Shown here piece after piece: positions 45,801-54,087 of a stretch of 64,000 nt of DNA. A program made the position numbers and the translations under genes. The stretch spans positions 62,001 to 126,000 of the forward strand of contig NZ_JFKA01000009.1 of assembly GCF_002115755.1 (NCBI RefSeq), written 5' to 3'. The DNA comes from Thalassospira mesophila. Lineage in GTDB: Bacteria > Pseudomonadota > Alphaproteobacteria > Rhodospirillales > Thalassospiraceae. The notes under the pieces were generated by a model. That model saw only the letters and a list, made by a program, of their open reading frames with translations, made no database searches and was not told where the DNA came from. The first letter of the stretch is position 1, and each line of letters starts with the position of its first letter.

Positions 45801-48784
45801 GCGAAATCGTCACCCGCCTAAGCTCGGCCATTGGTGTGCCCCTGCTGGTCGACCCCACCGAATTTGCCGATGGTAAAATTGGCGATATCGCCGCAGCCAT
45901 CACCGAAATGGCCAATTCCGAAAACAACGGTCGCACCGCGCATCAAGGCGCGCCCGCCGGTATCGAAAATTGGGTGCGTTATTTTCAATTTCAAAATCAT
46001 CCCGCCCCCTTACCGTCGCTACGTTCTTCTGCTCTTGCGGGTCAATGGCAAGGATATGGCAAGTTGAGTGCCGCCGAACATGCCCTGCTCGCACAGCTAA
46101 ACGCGCAACCCTGTGGCAACGGGGCACTGCTGTGCATCAACAATCCTTCCAGTCTGGATGTCTCAGCCCTGTTAACCGCCTGCCAAAGTGCCATAACCCG
46201 CAACAACGCGGCCAAAGCGCCGTTTCAACTGGTTATTTTACAATCGGGCGGCTCGGTCAGCGGGTTTGTAAAATCGTTCTTCCTTGAAAATAGCGACATT
46301 GATACGCTGATCATCACCCTCGCATCGCCGTTAACTGATGATACAAGCGCCGATATGATAGCAAACATCATCGGCGAAATCACCGCCGCCACACCGGGTT
46401 ATTCCGAGGTTTCCCTTTCCGCCTATCATCCCCGCACAATCCCTTGTCTGGAGCGGGTAGCACCCCGTTCAGGTGCGCATCCCGCGATCCTTGGCACAGA
46501 TGATGTTTTGCTGGTAACGGGCGGTGGCAAAGGCATTAGTGCCGAATGCGCCTTTCAACTCGCCCGGCAATCGGGCTGCGCGCTTCTGGTGCTGGGTCGG
46601 TCCTCGCCCGCCGACAATGCCGAACTGGCCGCCAACCTGAAACGCTTTGCCAATGCCGGTATTAATACCAGCTATCAAATCGCTGATATCGCCGTGCTGG
46701 CCGATGTTAAACGGGCCGTTGCCGCTGGCACCACACAACTGGGCCATCCGGTAGCCGCCATTTTGCACGGGGCCGGTATCAACAACCCCAAAACTGTTGC
46801 TAATTTAACCGTGGGCGACATTCAGGCAACACTGGCCCCCAAAATCACCGGGCTGAACAATGTGCTGGCCGTAATCCACACCGGGCAGCTCAAATTGCTG
46901 GTCGGTTTTGGCTCCATCATTGCCCGCATGGGCCTGCACGGCGAGGCCGATTATGCGCTGTGCAACGAATGGCTCAGCCAGAAAATCGCCGACTTTCAGA
47001 CAAACCACCCGGCGTGCCATTGCAAAACAATCGAATGGTCAGTGTGGGCCGGGGTGGGTATGGGCCAACGGGTCGGCAGTCTTGATACCTTGCTGGCACA
47101 GGGCATTTCGCCCATTTCGATCAACGATGGCGTGCGTGAATTCCTGCATATTATAAACGATGTTAACTTACCAACGAACCTCATCGTATCAGGACGTTAT
47201 GGCACATCTGGCACCCTCAATCATGCCACGTCCCCGGCCACGCCACATCGTTTTTCCCAAAACATCCGGGTTCATTACCCTGATGTCGAATGGATCAGCG
47301 ATTTTCAAATATCGCCCCAAACTGACCCCTATCTCACCGATCATACCTTAAACGGCGAACCGGTTTTCCCCGCCGTCATGGCGCTAGAAGCCATGAGCAA
47401 CGCCGTGCATGTCCTTGCCAGCACGGGACAATCATCTGCATCACTGGTGTTTAATGACGTCAATTTTGCCAAGGCCATCATCCCCTCGCACGATGATGCT
47501 GCTGATAACTATGGCCCTGTCACCATCCGGGTGGTTGCCCTTGCGATAACAGCAACGGAATTTTCGCTCGCCCTGCGCTGTTCAACCACCGACTTTCACA
47601 TAAATCACGTCACTGCACGGTGCCATATCTCCCCTGCAAGGCCCTTTGCCCCGATCCCGGATGATATCAAAACTGTTGCCAAAGCCCCGATAATCGCGCC
47701 GTTTAACCCCGCATCCGACCTCTATCAAAACATCCTGTTTCAAAAGGGCCGCTTCCAACGGATACAGGGCTATCAGTTAATCGAGGCCCGCCGCTGTCTG
47801 GTCTCGCTGTCCCCCGCCAAACCCGAAAACTGGTTTGCAAGCAACTTGCCACAAACCCTTGTTCTGGGCGATGCCGGTGCGCGTGATGCCGCCCTGCATG
47901 CGGTTCAGGCCTGCATTCCCCATCAAACTGTCATCCCGATATCGGTCAACGAAATCGCCCTCTCGCCGCTTGATCCGCATAAATCCTATCGCATGTATGC
48001 CACCGAAATCGCCGTCCTTGGCACTGATCTGATCTACGACCTTGTTATTTTTGATGAAACAGGGTTGGCGGTTGAACAGTGGCGCGGCCTTAAACTTCGC
48101 GCAATCGGCACCCCGGTCAGCTTAAAACTAACCGCTCTTCCCTTGTTGGCCAGCTCTGTTGAACGCAAAATCGCAGCACACCTGCCCACAGCCGATATGC
48201 ACCTGACGCTCTTTCCCTTTCATGACCGCTGGCAACATCGCACGCCCGCCAGCCGCCTTACCCACCGGCCCGATCACCGGCCAGACGGTAAACCCGACCC
48301 GTCAGCCGATGCCCGCTTCAGGTCGTCATCCTATTGCGATGGCTGGAAACTTGTCACCGACAGCCACCAATCTGCGGGTTGCGATTTGCAAACCGTCCAG
48401 CAAAAGACTGATGATGAATGGTCCGCCCTGCTGGCGGAAACTGGCATGGCACAGGCCAAATTCATCGCAAAAACCTTCGACGAACCCCTGGATTTAGCGG
48501 CCACCCGCATCTGGTCCCTGCGCGAGGCGCTTAAAAAAGCGGGCATCCTCGCCAACGCGCCGCTGGTTTTTGATCCTGCGTCAACCCCGGGCGAAATCAG
48601 GTTCCATTCTGGCGAAACCACAATTCTCTCTTACGCCACCGACGGCACCACACCCGATGATTCCGCCCGGATCTGTCTTGCCATTGCAATTGTTGCAACG
48701 GGCTTACACAACCATGCCACACACATAACGCCGAACCGGCACCAGTCTGATACCACAACCCAAAACCATCTCGCTATCAGTTAA
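42818..48784 (+). CDS. Iterative type I PKS of enediyne PksE-like architecture
   Basis: A 1,988-residue synthase with domains KS-AT-ACP-KR-DH-PPTase. KS: ACSSS with Cys219, EGHGTGT His352, NIGHTK His392. AT: GHSLGE Ser672. ACP: DLHLNSITVGEI, Ser991, instead of the usual GxDSL. KR: LVTGGGKGIS near 1230 and Tyr about 1379 in ADYALCNEW. DH: TDHTLNGEPVFPAVMALEAM His about 1509 and DAGARDAALHAVQ Asp. C-terminal phosphopantetheinyl transferase: GCDLQTV near 1855 and RIWSLREALKKAG near 1900. This order, the LNS-type carrier motif and the integrated PPTase are hallmarks of PksE enzymes, which make a polyene chain iteratively. No enediyne accessory genes or hydrolase (E10-type) gene are in the window. 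It is the last of three co-directional genes and ends at a convergent terminator. Confidence 0.92.
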   Translation: MQQPATNCPIAIVGMACRYPDADNPDQLFENALAQRRSFRTIPVERLAAGYFDASGHALDRAYTNQAAVLNGFQFDRNWFRVSSQSYDATDLTHWLALTVARETIDSIRFRKGSTIVANEGIRVVIGNTLTGEFSRANLMRLRWPYVRGVVERQMRTEYPDITNDTLVRFLRHLEGSYKAPFPVPNEDTLAGGLANTIAGRICNHFDFKGGGYTVDGACSSSLISVIDACTALTMGDADMVLAGGVDLSLDPFELTGFSRTSALARDDMLVYDEGSQGFWPGEGCGFLALMRYDDAIEQCEHIHAVIRGWGVSSDGSGGLTRPEPAGQMLAMQRAYHRAGYHIGSVGYFEGHGTGTKVGDTAELTALINARQQYDGTIQPAIISSIKANIGHTKAAAGIAGLLRASKCLSQNILPPTTSCKRPHALFENNVGNLAPSNQINDWQSDGIERRAGVSAMGFGGINTHITLAEGPAATKTSVYGAGTQKRTDLEAFQDSEIFVFAAARQADLMWTLNHVADFAAKCSRAELIDLAAELAHRASLNSQFIWKAALVAATPDALAQKLETLKSTVQAMPDNSLHIAASEGIFASSKPETGKIGLLFSGQGAPARCHGGIYERRFPAVRLAFEDARLEDFKDRSNTDFAQPAIAAASLAGLEMLKHVGITGDVAVGHSLGELAALHWAGHFDGPTLQELATMRGLAMASDANTSGAMAAIATDENGTKGAIGTRKDIFIANLNGPRQTIVSGNHDAIHQFVADLRAQGTACTVLGVHQAFHSPAMAGVSTRLATMLAQFTFNPAQRPVISTVSGAPLPPDTTINAYLCQQIPSPVLFMDAVKHAASDTDLFIEVGPGSLLEKITASFCDVPAISMDVGGASFDPFLRAAAAAFILGCAPNMGRLYQTRFHKKFDWDWNPQFIANPCETIPAATQTPTDAEPQIALNDIQTTNQPPSVSRDGASILAHLRTIIAERTGLPSWSLEESSRMLSDLHLNSITVGEIVTRLSSAIGVPLLVDPTEFADGKIGDIAAAITEMANSENNGRTAHQGAPAGIENWVRYFQFQNHPAPLPSLRSSALAGQWQGYGKLSAAEHALLAQLNAQPCGNGALLCINNPSSLDVSALLTACQSAITRNNAAKAPFQLVILQSGGSVSGFVKSFFLENSDIDTLIITLASPLTDDTSADMIANIIGEITAATPGYSEVSLSAYHPRTIPCLERVAPRSGAHPAILGTDDVLLVTGGGKGISAECAFQLARQSGCALLVLGRSSPADNAELAANLKRFANAGINTSYQIADIAVLADVKRAVAAGTTQLGHPVAAILHGAGINNPKTVANLTVGDIQATLAPKITGLNNVLAVIHTGQLKLLVGFGSIIARMGLHGEADYALCNEWLSQKIADFQTNHPACHCKTIEWSVWAGVGMGQRVGSLDTLLAQGISPISINDGVREFLHIINDVNLPTNLIVSGRYGTSGTLNHATSPATPHRFSQNIRVHYPDVEWISDFQISPQTDPYLTDHTLNGEPVFPAVMALEAMSNAVHVLASTGQSSASLVFNDVNFAKAIIPSHDDAADNYGPVTIRVVALAITATEFSLALRCSTTDFHINHVTARCHISPARPFAPIPDDIKTVAKAPIIAPFNPASDLYQNILFQKGRFQRIQGYQLIEARRCLVSLSPAKPENWFASNLPQTLVLGDAGARDAALHAVQACIPHQTVIPISVNEIALSPLDPHKSYRMYATEIAVLGTDLIYDLVIFDETGLAVEQWRGLKLRAIGTPVSLKLTALPLLASSVERKIAAHLPTADMHLTLFPFHDRWQHRTPASRLTHRPDHRPDGKPDPSADARFRSSSYCDGWKLVTDSHQSAGCDLQTVQQKTDDEWSALLAETGMAQAKFIAKTFDEPLDLAATRIWSLREALKKAGILANAPLVFDPASTPGEIRFHSGETTILSYATDGTTPDDSARICLAIAIVATGLHNHATHITPNRHQSDTTTQNHLAIS

Positions 48785-48818
48785 CACCAGCCTTTAAACC
48801 TCCGTGCCATAAACAACA

Positions 48819-48849
48819 AAACCCCGCAGGCCATCATCCTGCGAGGTTT
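48819..48849 (-). terminator. Terminator between convergent PKS and PEP mutase-family genes
   Basis: AAACCCCGCAGG/CCTGCGAGGTTT forms a 12-bp stem with one mismatch and a 7-nt loop. On the minus strand it is followed by TTTTGTTGTTT, so it best serves the gene ending at 48871; on the plus strand it lies 34 bases after the PKS stop and may act in both directions. Confidence 0.75.
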
Positions 48850-48870
48850 CCCAAAATTCAGTGCGCCCTG

Positions 48871-49746
48871 TTAATCGCGGCGCGATGTCGCATAGGGTGC
48901 TGATTGTTCGTAATAATCATCAAACCCGATCCGCTGGCGCAATTCCGGCCATTCCATCAGCATGTCACTGCGCGGGGATCCGGCTTTTAACAATTGCAGG
49001 GTTTGCACCATCGCCTTCATTGCCGCTGCCATCAACGACAAGGGATAAGCCGCAATTTTAAAGCCAATTTCCTGAAGCTCGGCTGGCGATAAATCCGGTG
49101 TTTCGCCACCTTCCAAAATATTGGCCATCTTGGCACCGGGCAACGCATCACAGATCGTGCGCATTTCATCAACCGATTTGGGGGCCTCGACAAACAGGAT
49201 ATCCGCACCCAATTCGGCAAATTTCGCCGCCCGGTCAATGGCTTCGGTCAAACCATGTTCGTGGCGGGCATCGGTGCGTGCCAATATCAAAATATCGGCC
49301 CCGCCATCCCGCGCGTCAACCGCGGCCCGAATGCGATCAAACGCTTCGTCGCGCCTTACCACTTCCTTGCCTTTGGTATGGCCGCAGCGTTTGGGTGCCA
49401 CCTGGTCTTCAATCATGATCGCGGCACAACCGGCCTTGGCAAAGCCGCGCACGGTGCGCTTTACATTCATGGCATTGCCATAGCCGGTATCACCATCACC
49501 AATCACCGGGATCGAAACCGCATCGGTAATATTGCGCGCCTGGTCCAGCACTTCGCCGTATGACATTAATCCAAGGTCCGGCTCGCCAATCCGCGCCGCT
49601 GCGGCCGAAAAGCCCGACATAAATGTCAGGCCGAAGCCTTCCTGTTCAATCAGTTTGGCCGAAAGCGCATCAAAGCAGCACGGCATGGTAATCAGTTCAT
49701 CGCGCGCCAGCATGGCACGCAGGGTATTTGCAGGTGTCATTTTCAT
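48871..49746 (-). CDS. Isocitrate lyase/PEP mutase superfamily enzyme
   Basis: A 291-residue TIM-barrel enzyme with AGLVTFMSG-type GLTFMSGFSAAAARIG, PVIGDGDTGYGNAMNV, MIEDQVAPKRCGHTKGKEVV (the superfamily KxCGH loop with the catalytic Cys) and ILARTDARHEHGL. Relatives include methylisocitrate lyase, dimethylmalate lyase, oxaloacetate decarboxylase and carboxyphosphonoenolpyruvate mutase; the exact substrate is not determinable here. Its ATG overlaps the dctM stop (TGATG), so it is translated with the TRAP permease and probably cleaves the imported carboxylate. The frame has a GTG one codon earlier, which I consider less likely. Confidence 0.85.
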   Translation of the reverse strand: MKMTPANTLRAMLARDELITMPCCFDALSAKLIEQEGFGLTFMSGFSAAAARIGEPDLGLMSYGEVLDQARNITDAVSIPVIGDGDTGYGNAMNVKRTVRGFAKAGCAAIMIEDQVAPKRCGHTKGKEVVRRDEAFDRIRAAVDARDGGADILILARTDARHEHGLTEAIDRAAKFAELGADILFVEAPKSVDEMRTICDALPGAKMANILEGGETPDLSPAELQEIGFKIAAYPLSLMAAAMKAMVQTLQLLKAGSPRSDMLMEWPELRQRIGFDDYYEQSAPYATSRRD

Positions 49747-51176
49747 CACATTTTAAACGGAATATACAGGGCCAGATCGGGCCAGACATATAAAAGAAAG
49801 GCGGTAAAAAACATCAACAGGATGAACGGAAACACCCCTTTTGACACTTCTCCCAACGCTGTTTTTGCTACCGACTGAATAACATACAAATTCATCCCGA
49901 CCGGCGGCGTAATCAGCGCACATTCAACCATGATCACCATATAAACCCCAAACCAGATCGGGTCGATGCCCAGCGCCATCGCCGCTGGCAACAATACCGG
50001 CGTCATGATCAGCACCATTGACAGAGCTTCAAACACCAAGCCCATCAACAGCAACACAACCGATACCACCAGCACAAAACCCAGTTGCGTATCGACATTG
50101 TGGCTGATCAGAACCGAAATATCCTGCGGAATACGATACAGCGTAATCGCCTTGCCAAACACCTTGGCCCCGGCAATGATCAAAATCACCGCAACTGTGG
50201 TCGCCATGCTTTCAAAGGCGGCCCGTTTAATTCCGTTCCAGTCCAACGCAGGCATGGTCACGCGGATATTCATGCGGTTGGTTAGCCCGCCAAAGCCTCG
50301 AAACAGGCCAAAAACCAGCATTGGCACGATAAAATAACCAATAACCGGCCCCTGCCCGCCAAAAACCAGATAATAAACCGCATCCGCCACCAGCATGGTT
50401 GCAGGCAGGCGCAAAACCGGCACCGTAATCGCCAGTGAGGCCGAAAAGCCAATTGCGGCGGCCTCGGTCGGGGTAAAGGCACCTCCGTAAATACCGGCAA
50501 TAATCAACACCGCCAGCAATATCGCCGGAAAGGCCTTAAATGTTGCGGCCCAGCGTTCGTTCCAGCTTTTTTTCGGTTCCGGCGTTTGACCGCCAAAACG
50601 GGCATAAATCATTGAGAAAATGATAAACAGCACCAACAGGGCAATGCCCGGGCCAATCCCGGCCAAAAACAGCGAAATCACTGATTCTTCGGTGACAAAG
50701 CCATAAATAATCAACGGAATGGACGGCGGAATTAAAATACCCAATGTGCCACCCGCCGCCAGCAAGCCATAAACAAAGCGCTTGTTATAGCCCCGGTTAA
50801 TCATTTCCGGGATGGCAACCGTGCCAATGGTTGCCGCCGTTGCCACCGATGACCCCGAAATGGCGGCAAAAACCCCGCATGATAAAATCGTCGCCACGGC
50901 CAACCCGCCCGGCCAATGCCCGACCCACGCACTAACGGCGGCGAACAAATCCTTGCCCACCCCGGCCTGCAACAAAACGTTCGACATCAGTAAAAATAAT
51001 GGCACGGCAAGCAGGATAAACCCGTCCAGCGTCGATAAAATCGCCTGGGGTGCCATTAACGGCGAAAAGCCGCCCAGCATCAACATCGCCAGACCCAGCC
51101 CGCCCAAGGCAAACGCCACCGGCACCCGGATTAACAAAATCGCAAAAAGCGCAATCAGCGTCAGAATAATGGTCAT
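49746..51176 (-). CDS. dctM: TRAP transporter large permease (DctM)
   Basis: A 476-residue, strongly hydrophobic protein with about 12-13 helices and DctM features: LLAVPLFLLMSNVLLQAGVG, ISGSSVATAATIGTVAIPEM and LGILIPPSIPLIIYGFVTEE, and the late PPVGMNLYVIQSV. It contains an additional segment (about 270-300, MLVADAVYYLVFGGQGPVIG) not present in all DctM proteins. It forms the channel of a sodium-driven tripartite carboxylate transporter. It overlaps dctQ upstream by four bases and the enzyme gene downstream by one. Confidence 0.93.
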   Translation of the reverse strand: MTIILTLIALFAILLIRVPVAFALGGLGLAMLMLGGFSPLMAPQAILSTLDGFILLAVPLFLLMSNVLLQAGVGKDLFAAVSAWVGHWPGGLAVATILSCGVFAAISGSSVATAATIGTVAIPEMINRGYNKRFVYGLLAAGGTLGILIPPSIPLIIYGFVTEESVISLFLAGIGPGIALLVLFIIFSMIYARFGGQTPEPKKSWNERWAATFKAFPAILLAVLIIAGIYGGAFTPTEAAAIGFSASLAITVPVLRLPATMLVADAVYYLVFGGQGPVIGYFIVPMLVFGLFRGFGGLTNRMNIRVTMPALDWNGIKRAAFESMATTVAVILIIAGAKVFGKAITLYRIPQDISVLISHNVDTQLGFVLVVSVVLLLMGLVFEALSMVLIMTPVLLPAAMALGIDPIWFGVYMVIMVECALITPPVGMNLYVIQSVAKTALGEVSKGVFPFILLMFFTAFLLYVWPDLALYIPFKM

Positions 51177-51661
51177 TCGTGCGCCCCTTGCGGAATTTCC
51201 CTGCCCCGCAGGACATTCACAATTTCAATCACTGCCTGAACAGCAAGTAAGGCAAAACCGATAACTACCGGCAATTCAGAAATCCAGGTCGGTAAATCCA
51301 GCATCGACCCGGTTGTCCGTCCGCGTTCAAAACTTTCATAAAATATATCAAAGCCTTTCCACGTCACGATCACCGCAAAAAGCGCGATTATTGTCATCGC
51401 CAGAATTTCAAGCATCCGTTGCATTGTCGGGCTGCACAGCCGGGTTATGGCATCAACCGCAATATGGCGGCGGGTTGCCAACGCCCACGGCATGCCGATC
51501 AGCGCCCCCCAAATCAGGCAAAGCTGCGAAAGCTCGGCCGCCCAGATGGTTGGTTTGACAAAAAAATATCGGGCAACCACTTCCCAGCTCAGCATCAGAC
51601 CCGACGCCACAAACAGCAGCGCGCCGATCCAGGCCAGTGAAACAATAAATCGTTTATACAT
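51173..51661 (-). CDS. dctQ: TRAP transporter small permease (DctQ)
   Basis: A 162-residue protein with four membrane helices and the DctQ signature YFFVKPTIWAAELSQLCLIW, GALIGMPWALATRRHIAVDA. It is the small membrane subunit of the TRAP transporter. Its end overlaps dctM (ATGA), and a 145-base spacer with a hairpin separates it from dctP. Confidence 0.92.
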   Translation of the reverse strand: MYKRFIVSLAWIGALLFVASGLMLSWEVVARYFFVKPTIWAAELSQLCLIWGALIGMPWALATRRHIAVDAITRLCSPTMQRMLEILAMTIIALFAVIVTWKGFDIFYESFERGRTTGSMLDLPTWISELPVVIGFALLAVQAVIEIVNVLRGREIPQGAHE

Positions 51662-51739
51662 CGTGGGACAATGCGTGACGGACGGCCAAAAACGCCACCC
51701 TCACCTTTCATATGGTGAATATACGGAACTAAACAGACA

Positions 51740-51775
51740 GGAACACCGCCCGCCCAATGGCACCGGCGGTGTTCC
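51740..51775 (-). other. Hairpin between dctP and dctQ
   Basis: GGAACACCGCC/GGCGGTGTTCC, an 11-bp perfect stem with a 14-nt loop. It has no U tract. Such elements between receptor and permease genes often protect the receptor mRNA or cause partial termination, allowing more receptor than permease. Confidence 0.6.
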
Positions 51776-51806
51776 TTGCGTCAATCTTCAAGGAAATGAC
51801 GAAGGC

Positions 51807-52796
51807 TTAAAGTTTCTTCGCAGCGTCAAAAACTTCCTTGCCCAGCGGGCCGGCATCTTTCAGAAATGAATCATAAACCGGCTGCGAAACCGCACGCCAC
51901 TGTTTCACTTCTTCGTCGGTCGGGGTGTAAATCGTCATCCCGGCTTCTTCCGATTCTTTGAATGCGGCGGCTTCAATCGCGCTCATGCGGTCGCGAACAT
52001 CCTTTTCGGCATCGCGCGCTGCGGTTGAAATAATACCGCGCTGGCCATCGGTCAGGCCGTTCCAGAAATCGGTATTGATCATCACCAGAAATTCAACATC
52101 GGCCATGTTGGTAACGGTAACCGTGTCCATCACTTCCCACAATTTGCGCGATTTCACGCCGGAAATGCCAGTCATGCCCACATCAACAGTGCCACGCTGA
52201 TAAGCCAGATACTGTTCCGAACCGGAAATAAGGGTCGGCGCGCCACCGGCGGCTTCCACAAATTCGCCCAGCGACTTGCCAAATACGCGCACTTTTTTGC
52301 CTTCTAGATCCTTCGGCGTATGAATCGGCGCACCCTTGGACAGCATGACGGTGCCGCCATAGGCCTGCCACCACAAAACCGTCGATCCGGTGTCGGCAAT
52401 GGCGTTATCAAGCGGGCCACGCACCGATGACCCCGGAGCCACAGCTTCACGAACCTTGGCTTCGGAATCAATCACAAACGGCTGATAGAAAACATCAACA
52501 GCCGGGACGTCACCGGCATAACGGCTTAATGATGCCGAGCCCATTTCAATGGAACCTGACCCAACGGCGCTGGGAATTTCCTTGTCTTTATACAGGGTTG
52601 CCGAGTCATAAATTTCAACTGCAATGTCGCCGTTCGATTTTTCTTCAACTTCTTTTTTAAACAGCTCAAGATTTTGAACAACGTGGCTTTTCGGCGGAAG
52701 CTGCGATGCAATCCGCAAGGTAACATCTGCTGCCTGTGCAGCACCGCTAACCCCTACCGCTGCCATCAAGGCTGCGATCATGGCAATTTTTTTCAT
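51807..52796 (-). CDS. dctP: TRAP transporter periplasmic receptor (DctP)
   Basis: A 329-residue exported protein with a signal peptide (MKKIAMIAALMAAVGVSGAAQA). DctP features include LRIASQLPPKSHVVQNLELFK, GDIAVEIYDSATLYKDKEIP, VRVFGKSLGEFVEAAGG and the late Thr/Asn region (VTVTNMADVEFLVMI). It captures the substrate, probably a carboxylate, for DctQM. First gene of the operon dctP-dctQ-dctM-PEP mutase-like enzyme on the minus strand. The 224 bases upstream, before the LysR gene, should hold its promoter. Confidence 0.92.
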   Translation of the reverse strand: MKKIAMIAALMAAVGVSGAAQAADVTLRIASQLPPKSHVVQNLELFKKEVEEKSNGDIAVEIYDSATLYKDKEIPSAVGSGSIEMGSASLSRYAGDVPAVDVFYQPFVIDSEAKVREAVAPGSSVRGPLDNAIADTGSTVLWWQAYGGTVMLSKGAPIHTPKDLEGKKVRVFGKSLGEFVEAAGGAPTLISGSEQYLAYQRGTVDVGMTGISGVKSRKLWEVMDTVTVTNMADVEFLVMINTDFWNGLTDGQRGIISTAARDAEKDVRDRMSAIEAAAFKESEEAGMTIYTPTDEEVKQWRAVSQPVYDSFLKDAGPLGKEVFDAAKKL

Positions 52797-53020
52797 AATG
52801 GACGCCCTCTGAGTTTTTTAATTACAATCAATTCCAATCCTGCGCGAAGATGGGCCAAATTACCCCTTTTGTTCAACACCTTTTCGACCTTTGGCCGAAT
52901 TTTACAAAATTGCTGCATCTGCGGTTGAACGCCGCAGTGCAACGAAAACTGTCGTGGTACAAACGCCGCCATCACGCTCAAACACCAATTGCTGTTACGA
53001 CATCGGGCCTTGAAAATCAC

Positions 53021-53950
53021 CTACCCGGCGAACGGGTCGGGGATCTGTGCGCCAAGGTCGGTTTTGCGCACCAGTTCCAAAAAGGCAACCGCGGCGGGCG
53101 ACAATGTCCGCCCCGACCGCCAGATCAGCCCGATATCGCGCAACAGCTCCGGTTGCCCCAGCGACCGAAATATAAGCGGCTCGCGCCCCAAAACCGGCAA
53201 GGTCAGGGCGGGCAATGCCGTCACCCCCAGCCCTTGCGATACAAACGCCCCGGCCGTTGCCAGATGCGATACTTCAAACCGGGGTCGAAACAGCAACCCT
53301 TGCTGGGCACAGGCGGCATCGGTCAATGTGCGCACGCTCGTCCCTGTCGCCATTGCCACAAATGGCTGGCTGACCAACTCATGCCAGCCATATGTGCGGC
53401 GTTCCTCCAGCGGGCCGCCCGGCGCGCCCACGGCAACAAACCGGTCGGTTAACAGTTTTTGAAACGACAACCGTTCCGAAACCTCGACTGCACCGGCGGT
53501 AAAGCCAAGGTCGGCTTCACCCAGTTCAACCTCCCGAATGATCCCGTTGGAAAGTACATCATTAATCTGCACATCGACATCGGGATGGGCATCTAAAAAC
53601 TGCTGCACCAGTTTGGGCAATAACCCTGCCGTCACCGATGGCAAACCGGCAATGGTCAGCCGCCCGCGCCGTGCGGCCTGATAGGCGGTAAATTCGGCCA
53701 TGGCATTTTCGGTGGTATTTAAAATCCGCTCTGCCAGCCGCAAAAAAACCTGCCCTTGCGGGGTTAACGCCACATTGCGGGTATCGCGGTCAAACAGGCG
53801 GCTGCCCACCCGGTTTTCCAGCCGCGTAATCTGGCGGCTTAATGCCGATGGTGACACACCAACATCTTCGGCAGCGGTGCGAAAGCTGCCGGTTTCGACC
53901 AGGGCGCGAAAGGCCCGCATTTCGTCAATATCAACATTGATGCGTTTCAT
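53021..53950 (-). CDS. LysR-family transcriptional regulator
   Basis: A 309-residue LysR regulator: N-terminal winged helix-turn-helix (FRALVETGSFRTAAEDVGVS, PSALSRQITRLENRVGSRLF, DRDTRNVALTPQGQVFL) and a periplasmic-binding-like effector domain starting near 90. It sits between the DctPQM operon downstream on the same strand and the divergent TAXI-TRAP/AtuA operon, whose first gene is 137 bases away, so it could control either; the divergent placement favours the TAXI operon. Confidence 0.9.
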   Translation of the reverse strand: MKRINVDIDEMRAFRALVETGSFRTAAEDVGVSPSALSRQITRLENRVGSRLFDRDTRNVALTPQGQVFLRLAERILNTTENAMAEFTAYQAARRGRLTIAGLPSVTAGLLPKLVQQFLDAHPDVDVQINDVLSNGIIREVELGEADLGFTAGAVEVSERLSFQKLLTDRFVAVGAPGGPLEERRTYGWHELVSQPFVAMATGTSVRTLTDAACAQQGLLFRPRFEVSHLATAGAFVSQGLGVTALPALTLPVLGREPLIFRSLGQPELLRDIGLIWRSGRTLSPAAVAFLELVRKTDLGAQIPDPFAG

Positions 53951-54087
53951 GCATTAATTATCTCGTTTTTTTCACTTCAAGCAATAAAACTTATCAGGCA
54001 CACTTTTGAACGTTACGAAAAACAAAACCAATAATCTGTCGTAATAAACAGAAAAGCCCGCCAGACGGGCATTAGGGAGGAATAGCT

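Noticed and set aside
42818-48784. Calling the region an enediyne biosynthetic gene cluster
   Set aside because: Only the PKS has enediyne-type architecture. No other core enediyne genes are visible, so a warhead product is not supported.
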